This document shows positions 5,987 to 10,323 of a stretch of 10,323 bases of DNA, piece by piece. The translations under genes were made by a program, and so were the position numbers. This DNA comes from Chloroflexi bacterium UBA6019 (GTDB taxonomy: Bacteria; Chloroflexota; Dormibacteria; Dormibacterales; Dormibacteraceae): positions 1 through 10,323 of the forward strand of contig DIZV01000082.1 of assembly GCA_002427995.1 (NCBI GenBank), read 5' to 3'. Below the pieces are notes generated by a model, which did no database searches, had not been told where the DNA came from, and saw nothing but the letters and a program-made list of their open reading frames with translations. Each line of letters begins with the position of its first letter. The stretch's first letter is position 1.

Positions 5987-6760
5987 TCAGCTGAAGCGGC
6001 GGTCGTCCTCGCGCCTGACGGCCCACAGCGTCAGCGCCACGAACAGCACCGTGTAGCCGGCCAGCCAGAGGACGCTGGCCGCGATGTCCGGATAGGACAC
6101 GCCGACGGCGTTCCAGGCGATGTGCCCGAGGTGGTAGAGCGGCAGGTAGGGGGCGAAGTCATGGATGAACCGGGGGAGATTGTTAATGGGAATGAAGATC
6201 CCCGACGCGAAGGACATCGGGAGGAAGACGAGGTTGACGACGACCACCGCCGCCGACGGCCCTGAGATGTAGCCGATCGCGAAGCCCATACAGATGAAGG
6301 GGATCATCCCCAGGAGCAGCCGCCAGGTGAGGTTGAACCATTGCTCGAGCGGCATCGAGATGCCCGCGAGAAGGATGCCGGCAAGGTAGAGCAGAACCAG
6401 GGCCGCGAGCGCGAAGGAGACCGCGGCGATGGTCTTGCCGATCAGCGGGGCGATCGAGCGGACCGGCGTCGCCCGCATCAGGGCGTCCATCCGGCTGCCC
6501 CTCTCGTTGGCGACCGTGATGCCGAAGGAGGAGAGGGCGATGTTGACGACCGCGTAGGTCGACAGCGAGGCGAGTGCGTATTTGTGGAAGTCGACCCCCG
6601 CGAGGCTCCCGCTCTGGAGCCCGATGAAGACGTAGAGGATCAGCGGGAAGGCAAGGCCGAAACCGGTGAACTCCGGCACCCGCACCAGGCGTCGGAACTC
6701 GGCCTGCGTCTGGGCCGCCACCATCGGCCAGAGCGGCGCGAGGCGGACTTCAGCGGCCAC
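5987..6760 (-). CDS. ABC-2 type transporter permease
   Basis: The 257-residue product is an integral membrane protein of the ABC2_membrane family, the membrane half of an exporter in the drug/lipid/polysaccharide class. About six hydrophobic segments are visible. An N-terminal cytosolic stretch with 'QAEFRRLVRVPEF' precedes the first, and the conserved cytosolic loop 'ITVANERGSRMDALMRATPV' follows the second, as in this family. Near the end 'LPMSFASGIFIPINNLP' matches the typical P-x-x-x-x-S/G-x-x-x-P motif region, followed by 'LPLYHLGHIAWNAVG'. It starts at GTG 6760, overlapping the ATPase gene by 11 bases, so translation is coupled and the two form one transporter. The substrate is unknown. 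Its stop faces the methyltransferase end across 5 bases. Confidence 0.87.
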   Translation of the reverse strand: MAAEVRLAPLWPMVAAQTQAEFRRLVRVPEFTGFGLAFPLILYVFIGLQSGSLAGVDFHKYALASLSTYAVVNIALSSFGITVANERGSRMDALMRATPVRSIAPLIGKTIAAVSFALAALVLLYLAGILLAGISMPLEQWFNLTWRLLLGMIPFICMGFAIGYISGPSAAVVVVNLVFLPMSFASGIFIPINNLPRFIHDFAPYLPLYHLGHIAWNAVGVSYPDIAASVLWLAGYTVLFVALTLWAVRREDDRRFS

Positions 6761-7685
6761 CGGTCAGCACCAGGACGGCCTCTTCAAGGCCGGCCCCGGC
6801 GACCTCCAGGTCGGTGATGGCCGCACCGCGGCCGAAGAGGATTCGCAGCACCTGCTCGGGGTCGGACGTAAGGAGGCTCACCCGCGCCCCGTCGATGACG
6901 AGGCCCTCGACCGGCAGGCCGGCAAGCGCCTCGGCCGTGGCTCCCGGCCACTGGAAGGTCACCTTCTTGCCTGGAACCAGAGCGCGGATCGCCTCCGGCG
7001 AGTCCTCGGCGACGATCAGCCCGTGGTCGATCACGACCACCCGGTCGGCGAGCGCGTCGGCCTCATCCAGGTAATGGGTCGTCAGCACGATCGACTTGCC
7101 CCGCTGCTTGAAGCTGCGAACCTGGTCCCAGAAGGACCTGCGGGTCGCGGTGTCGAGGCCGACGGTCGGTTCGTCGAGGAAGAGCGCTTCCGGGTCACCG
7201 CAGATCGCGAGCGCAAAATAGACCCGCTGCCGCTGCCCGCCGGAGAGGTTTTTCACCAGCTTCTCCTGGAACTCACCCAGGCCGGCCATCTCGACCACGT
7301 TGTCGGTCGCCAGCGGGTGCGGATAGTAGGTCCGGAAGAGTTCGACGACCTCCCGGACCCGGAGGGTCAGGGGGATGCCGGATTCCTGCAGCATCACCCC
7401 CGTCCGCGACCGGGCTCGAAGGTCCATCGGGTCGAGGCCGAACAGCAGCGCCTTGCCCGTCGTGGGCCTTCGGAGGCCGAGCATGAGGCTGATGGCGGTC
7501 GTCTTGCCGGCACCGTTCGGGCCCAGGAGGCCGACCAGCTCGCCTGGCCTGACGGAGATGCTGACGCCCCGGAGGGCCTCTACGCGCCCAAAGGCCTTAT
7601 GGGCGTCGACGAGCTGGACGATGGCTCCGCCATCGCCCTCAGCCGAGGCTGTAGATCCCCGGAAGCTCTCGGTAGAGGCCGGCAT
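6750..7685 (-). CDS. ABC transporter ATP-binding protein, ABC-2 exporter type
   Basis: The 311-residue product powers the exporter formed with the permease that follows it. All ATPase motifs are present: Walker A 'GPNGAGKTT' (about 55-63), Q-loop Q100, signature 'LSGGQ' (147-151), Walker B 'LFLDEP' (168-173), D-loop 'GLD' and switch H204 in 'TTHYLDEAD'. A C-terminal accessory region of about 80 residues resembles that of CcmA/DrrA-type ATPases. The only in-frame ATG is at 7685, which overlaps the end of the hpt gene by 47 bases and gives a leader of about 20 Ser/Gly/Ala residues before the fold begins. No alternative ATG, GTG or TTG lies between it and the fold. The substrate is not indicated by the sequence. 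Confidence 0.9.
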   Translation of the reverse strand: MPASTESFRGSTASAEGDGGAIVQLVDAHKAFGRVEALRGVSISVRPGELVGLLGPNGAGKTTAISLMLGLRRPTTGKALLFGLDPMDLRARSRTGVMLQESGIPLTLRVREVVELFRTYYPHPLATDNVVEMAGLGEFQEKLVKNLSGGQRQRVYFALAICGDPEALFLDEPTVGLDTATRRSFWDQVRSFKQRGKSIVLTTHYLDEADALADRVVVIDHGLIVAEDSPEAIRALVPGKKVTFQWPGATAEALAGLPVEGLVIDGARVSLLTSDPEQVLRILFGRGAAITDLEVAGAGLEEAVLVLTGGR

Positions 7686-8187
7686 AGTCGAGGCCGTAGC
7701 CGATCACGAAGCGATCGGGGATGACAAAGCCGGTGAAGTGGATGTCGACCGGCATCTCGCGCCGGGCCGGGCGGTCGAGGAGGGTGGCGAGCCGGATGCT
7801 GGCGGGCCGGTCTCGCTTGAGCCGCTTCAGGATCTCGCTGATCGTCCGCCCCGAGTCGACGATGTCCTCGACCAGCAGCACATGGCGCCCGGTCAGTGGC
7901 CCCTCGACCATGTGGGCGAACTTCACCTTCCCCGAGCTGGCGGTGCCGCCGCCGTAACTGGAGGCGCGCACGAACTCAAGCTCGGCCGGGATGCTGAGGG
8001 CGCGGAGGAGGTCGGAGGCGAAGACCGCGGCGCCCTTCAGGATCACGACGATGACCAGAGGTTGGTCGCTGTCGGCATAGGTCTCGGAGATCTCGCGGCC
8101 CAGCTGGCGGACCCGCTTGGCGATCCGGCCGGGGGTGATCATGGCTTTCCCGGAGCCTCGTGTCGGAGGCGCTTGGGGCGGCGTCAT
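7639..8187 (-). CDS. hpt: Hypoxanthine phosphoribosyltransferase
   Basis: The 182-residue product is a purine-salvage enzyme that joins hypoxanthine (and usually guanine) to PRPP, giving IMP or GMP in the cytosol. Seen: 'ITPGRIAKRVRQLGREI' at the N-terminus, 'VVILKGAAVFASDLLRAL' (the ILKGA loop), 'FVRASSYGG' with the catalytic flexible loop, the PRPP-binding 'HVLLVEDIVDSGRT', and the C-terminal 'FVIGYGLDYAGLYRELPGI'. These are diagnostic. ATG 8187 is chosen because it overlaps the phosphatase stop as ATGA; a TTG at 8199 and an ATG at 8142 are alternatives. About 15 residues precede the usual family start. In many bacteria hpt sits with tilS and ftsH; here it lies instead between a metallophosphatase and an ABC exporter. 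Confidence 0.93.
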   Translation of the reverse strand: MTPPQAPPTRGSGKAMITPGRIAKRVRQLGREISETYADSDQPLVIVVILKGAAVFASDLLRALSIPAELEFVRASSYGGGTASSGKVKFAHMVEGPLTGRHVLLVEDIVDSGRTISEILKRLKRDRPASIRLATLLDRPARREMPVDIHFTGFVIPDRFVIGYGLDYAGLYRELPGIYSLG

Positions 8188-8915
8188 GACCTCGACCAAT
8201 GTGCGCTCAAGTCTAGTGGAGCGACCGAGGCCGAGACCGGCTGGAGCTTCTGATATCGGTTTTTTCCATAGCGACCGAGGCCGCCGTCGAAGTTGACCGC
8301 GCGGCCCTCGCCATAGACCTCCGGCCGCGGTCCCCGATGGGGCGTGTGGCCATGGACGACCCGGGCCGCCCCGGTCCTCTCCAACCAGCGGTCGAGACGT
8401 CCCGGCATCCTCTTGAACATCCCCCGCGGGGTCAGCGCGTCCCAGATCTCGTGCTCGTGCCCCGGTTCTCGCAGCATCTCCGCGACGACCTCGTTGATCG
8501 ATTCCGGGCTGCCCGAGCCGGCAAGGTCCCAGTAGCCGTCGTTGTCGGCGTGCTGGAGCAGCGTCCCATCCTCCAGCCGCAGCATCGCCGGCCGATTCCG
8601 CAGCCAGCGCTGGAGCGGCTCGTCCCGCCTCAGCTCCTCGAGGTCGTGGCGCTCGCCGCCGGACATGATCCAGCGGTGGAACTGGTCCGGGCTGTGCAGC
8701 GCGGCCAGCAGCAGCGCCTCGTGGTTGCCCAGGAGCAGTTCGCTGTCAGGCCGGTCACGGGCGTAGCGGAGGGCGCCGACGCCGAAGGGCCCGCCATCGA
8801 CCAGGTCGCCCAGGAACACGGTCCGAAACTCTCCCGGCGGATAGGGCTGGAGGGCCTGGAAGAGCCGCTCGAGGTCGCCGTGGACGTCGCCGACGACGAG
8901 GATGGGCAGGCTCAC
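8184..8915 (-). CDS. Calcineurin-like metallophosphatase (PPP/ApaH-like)
   Basis: The 243-residue product is a dinuclear-metal phosphoesterase. The motif set is present in order: 'GDVHGD' (residues 9-14), 'GDLVDGG' (36-42), 'GNHEA' (63-67), a metal-ligand His in 'LQHAD' (122), and 'HGHTPH' (188-193). It ends with 'VNFDGGLGRYGKN', the family's final strand. This resembles bacterial PrpA/ApaH relatives, which act on phosphoproteins or dinucleoside polyphosphates. The second motif is normally GDxxDRG and here lacks the phosphate-contacting Arg, so the substrate may differ. The start is GTG 8915, overlapping the upstream gene's TGA (GTGA); the frame stays open further upstream but only as a shadow of that gene. 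The end overlaps hpt by 4 bases. Being between a nucleotide-modification-like gene and hpt hints at a nucleotide substrate (inference). Confidence 0.85.
   Translation of the reverse strand: MSLPILVVGDVHGDLERLFQALQPYPPGEFRTVFLGDLVDGGPFGVGALRYARDRPDSELLLGNHEALLLAALHSPDQFHRWIMSGGERHDLEELRRDEPLQRWLRNRPAMLRLEDGTLLQHADNDGYWDLAGSGSPESINEVVAEMLREPGHEHEIWDALTPRGMFKRMPGRLDRWLERTGAARVVHGHTPHRGPRPEVYGEGRAVNFDGGLGRYGKNRYQKLQPVSASVAPLDLSAHWSRS
8210..8215 (-). promoter_or_regulatory. Possible internal promoter ahead of hpt (TAGACT)
   Basis: On the minus strand TAGACT lies within the 3' end of the phosphatase gene, about 22 bases before the hpt ATG. It could start a secondary hpt transcript. No clear -35 box is seen, and the match may be chance. 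Confidence 0.2.
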
Positions 8916-9550
8916 TCGGCGCCCGGGAGGCGGCGGATCGTCCGCGTATAGGAGCCAATCGTCTGCAGCTCGCTCCGGTTCTCGCGCCAGCGCCAGGGGT
9001 CGCTGAAAAGTGACTCGACCTCGGCGCGCCGGAAGGGACGCGCCGCCCGGTAGAAGCCACTCCCCGCCCCGCCCCGGAACACCCAGAAGGAGTCCCAGGC
9101 GCCGGTGGCGCGCGCCCGGCGCAGGTGGGCGTTGGCGTCCCACCAGCCGGGCCCCGGGTCGGTCTTGACATCGGCGAGGATACCGGCGACGACCAGCTCG
9201 CCGACGAGGTAGAAGGCCGCCGGCGCGGCGCGGGGATGAAGGCGGGCCAGGAAGATGATCCGATCGCCCACGACCGCCTTGCGGAGGGCGAAGGCACGGG
9301 CCGCCCGGCGGCAGTTGTCACCGTAGGTGGGAGTGGGGCTGCGGAAGTCGGGGTCGAAGTGCACGGCGATCCTGCCGAGGGACTCGGGCGCGTGCTCGGC
9401 GATCTCGGGAAGGTCCCGCAGCCGCAGCATCGGCGGCCGCCAGCGCATCCGCTCCGGGATCGGCAACAGGGCGAAGCTGCCGTCCGCGAAGAGCGGAGAG
9501 CGAGCGGTGTGGCTCGCGTTGACACCGACATTGGCGAGGAAGACCGCCAT
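8912..9550 (-). CDS. Nmad3-like protein (nucleotide-modification-associated domain)
   Basis: The 212-residue product starts at ATG 9550 and is the first gene of the five-gene minus-strand operon. I recognise the general Nmad3 layout: an opening strand ending 'NVGVNASH', then 'SPLFADGSFALLPIPE' (the 'SP..DG....LPIPE' signature), 'HFDPDFRSPTPTYGD', 'GDRIIFLARL', 'FYLVGELVVAG' and 'VKTDPGP..WWDANAHLRRA'. Nmad domains were named from computational links to base or nucleotide modification; their biochemistry is largely unproven, so the function is not known here. There are no membrane segments and no signal peptide. The end overlaps the phosphatase start by 4 bases. The link to Nmad3 is by remembered motif pattern, not by a search, and a profile search could move it to a sister family. 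Confidence 0.55.
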   Translation of the reverse strand: MAVFLANVGVNASHTARSPLFADGSFALLPIPERMRWRPPMLRLRDLPEIAEHAPESLGRIAVHFDPDFRSPTPTYGDNCRRAARAFALRKAVVGDRIIFLARLHPRAAPAAFYLVGELVVAGILADVKTDPGPGWWDANAHLRRARATGAWDSFWVFRGGAGSGFYRAARPFRRAEVESLFSDPWRWRENRSELQTIGSYTRTIRRLPGAE

Positions 9551-9560
9551 CCTGTAAATC

Positions 9561-10166
9561 GTGCCCGAATTCCTCGTGCTGAGCGGCGACGCCGCGGCCC
9601 GCCATCACGCGCGCCAGCTCGGCCGTGCCTTCGGCTCCGAGTCCGTCCGAGTGGTCGAGGCGAACTGGCTTGACGCTATCCGCGACTGGCTGGCCCAGGC
9701 CCGGCCCGACGACCAGCTGGTGCCCGCGCCAACCATGCCGCACCTGCTTTGGCGATGGCTTGCCGGTGAGCTGGGCGCTTCGCCGGCCGCCGTCCCCCGG
9801 GGCTGGTCGCTTCCGTTCGAGATGCCCGGCAGGGAGGGCGAGCTGTACCTCAGTGCCGCCGCCTGGACCTGCCCGGCTACCTGCATCGAGCCGGCCCACT
9901 GCCCGGTCCTTCACGGCCCCCGAGACTGGGACCTGGCAGACCTGATCGAGGCGCGGGCCCGGGAGCTCGGCTACGAACCGGTGGTCTTCCGGGTCCTCCA
10001 CTACGCCGCCGGCGTCGCCAGCATCCCGGCGGGGACCCTCCAGGACGCCCGCCGGATCGGCTCCCAGCGGCTCCTGGTAGCCACGAGCTCCCATTGCCAC
10101 GCGGCTGTCGGAGCGTTGGTCGGGCGCCTTCCGGGTAAACTTTCCAGCGGTTCAGTAGGGGCGTAG
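9561..10166 (+). CDS. Unknown protein with ferredoxin-like CPxxCxxPxxCP cysteine cluster
   Basis: The 201-residue product starts at GTG 9561, 10 bases from the divergent Nmad3-like gene. I cannot name a characterised family. The N-terminus 'FLVLSGDAAARHHARQL' looks like the first strand and helix of a Rossmann-type fold, without a full glycine motif. The middle has 'MPHLLWRWLAGELG', then 'LYLSAAAWTCPATCIEPAHCP', with Cys104, Cys108 and Cys114 spaced like half of a bacterial ferredoxin motif, then 'WDLADLIE'. A further Cys179 sits in 'TSSHCHAAVGALVG'. A metal or Fe-S site is possible: three clustered Cys plus one distant Cys or His would suffice. No signal peptide or membrane helix is seen. 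The stop TAG (10164-10166) lies inside tRNA-Trp, a 10-base overlap. Confidence 0.7.
   Translation: MPEFLVLSGDAAARHHARQLGRAFGSESVRVVEANWLDAIRDWLAQARPDDQLVPAPTMPHLLWRWLAGELGASPAAVPRGWSLPFEMPGREGELYLSAAAWTCPATCIEPAHCPVLHGPRDWDLADLIEARARELGYEPVVFRVLHYAAGVASIPAGTLQDARRIGSQRLLVATSSHCHAAVGALVGRLPGKLSSGSVGA
10136..10141 (+). promoter_or_regulatory. -10 box TAAACT of the tRNA promoter
   Basis: TAAACT stands out in an AT-richer patch at the very end of the upstream gene. It lies 15 bases before the 5' end of tRNA-Trp, so transcription would start about 9 bases ahead of the mature tRNA. The -35 region is not clear (a GCGTTG sits at 17-base spacing). It lies within coding sequence. Confidence 0.45.
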
Positions 10167-10234
10167 CTCAGTCTGGTCAGAGCATCGGTCTCCAAAACCG
10201 AGGGCCGAGGGTTCGAATCCTTCCGCCCCTGCCA
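10157..10234 (+). tRNA. trnW: tRNA-Trp (anticodon CCA)
   Basis: A complete cloverleaf can be drawn. The acceptor stem is AGGGGCG (10157-10163) with CGCCCCT (10224-10230), the D stem GCTC/GAGC, and the anticodon stem TCGGT/ACCGA with loop CTCCAAA, giving anticodon CCA at 10192-10194. The T arm GAGGG-TTCGAAT-CCTTC has one G-U pair. Discriminator G (10231) and CCA are encoded. Its 5' end overlaps the preceding gene's last codons. Confidence 0.96.
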
Positions 10235-10247
10235 AACACTTCTCGAA

Positions 10248-10323
10248 GGGCCGCTAGCTCAACTGGTAGAGCGCCGTGCTGATAACGCGGAGGTATGTGG
10301 TTCGAGTCCACAGCGGCCCACCA
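10248..10323 (+). tRNA. trnI: tRNA-Ile (anticodon GAT)
   Basis: The acceptor stem GGGCCGC (10248-10254) pairs with GCGGCCC (10313-10319). The D stem is GCTC/GAGC, and the anticodon stem CCGTG/CGCGG closes the loop CTGATAA with GAT at 10281-10283. The T arm TGTGG-TTCGAGT-CCACA is perfect. Discriminator A and CCA are encoded, ending exactly at the window edge. Only 13 bases separate it from tRNA-Trp, so the two are probably one transcript. Confidence 0.96.

Noticed and set aside
4860..6026. 388-codon open frame on the minus strand opposite the methyltransferase
   Set aside because: It overlaps three better-supported genes on both strands and shows no motif; its openness reflects GC bias.
6666..8253. 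Long plus-strand open frames opposite the ABC ATPase and hpt
   Set aside because: Their translations show no domain features, and the minus strand carries complete ABC and phosphoribosyltransferase motif sets.
9519..9524. Perfect TTGACA as a -35 box for the gene at 9561
   Set aside because: No -10-like hexamer lies 16 to 18 bases downstream (GACCGC or neighbours); the match falls in the coding sequence of the opposite gene and is likely chance.
10157..10323. tRNA attachment site for an integrated element
   Set aside because: No integrase gene and no repeat of a tRNA 3' end are found in the window; the tRNAs are intact and tandem.
1..10323. CRISPR array, insertion sequence or riboswitch
   Set aside because: No regularly spaced repeats, transposase motifs or terminal inverted repeats were found, and gaps between genes are too short to hold a riboswitch.

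Overview
The window is a high-GC bacterial segment (about 717 to 10323) joined at its left edge to roughly 710 bases of visibly lower GC sequence. The left piece encodes part of a FecR-domain protein of proteobacterial flavour. The rest resembles a soil-type high-GC lineage such as Thermoleophilia-like Actinobacteriota or Dormibacterota/Chloroflexota. That guess rests on the GC bias, a mycobacterial SseA/CysA2-like rhodanese, apparently leaderless genes with TANNNT boxes 6 to 8 nt before the start codon, and tRNAs with encoded CCA. The lineage is inference. The join near 717 cuts into the conserved core of a two-domain rhodanese and looks like a chimeric contig or a recombination scar.

Layout, plus strand first. 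1-765: FecR-domain protein open at the left edge, its last codons out of frame over the rhodanese. 717-2158: a tight sulfur-relay cluster of rhodanese (5' truncated), DUF4395 membrane protein and membrane-anchored thioredoxin-like protein. 2187-3440: a LivK-type substrate-binding lipoprotein with no transporter partners, behind a leaderless-type promoter. 3487-3999 (minus): a phosphinothricin-acetyltransferase-like GNAT protein, divergent from an aldose 1-epimerase (4055-4939). 4965-5981: a SAM-dependent O-methyltransferase interrupted by one in-frame TAG at codon 251, with an otherwise intact C-terminal part.

From 9550 down to 5987 the minus strand carries five genes that all overlap head to tail: an Nmad3-like (nucleotide-modification-associated) protein, a calcineurin-like metallophosphatase, hypoxanthine phosphoribosyltransferase, an ABC ATPase and an ABC-2 permease. 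This is almost certainly one translationally coupled operon. It links purine salvage, a phosphatase and a probable nucleotide-modification-type domain to an ABC exporter, and it is the most system-like part of the window. A divergent gene (9561-10166) starts only 10 bases away and encodes an unrecognised protein with a ferredoxin-like cysteine cluster. Its stop codon lies inside tRNA-Trp(CCA) (10157-10234), which is followed by tRNA-Ile(GAT) (10248-10323) at the right edge.

The window is almost wholly genic: the longest gap between genes is about 55 bases.
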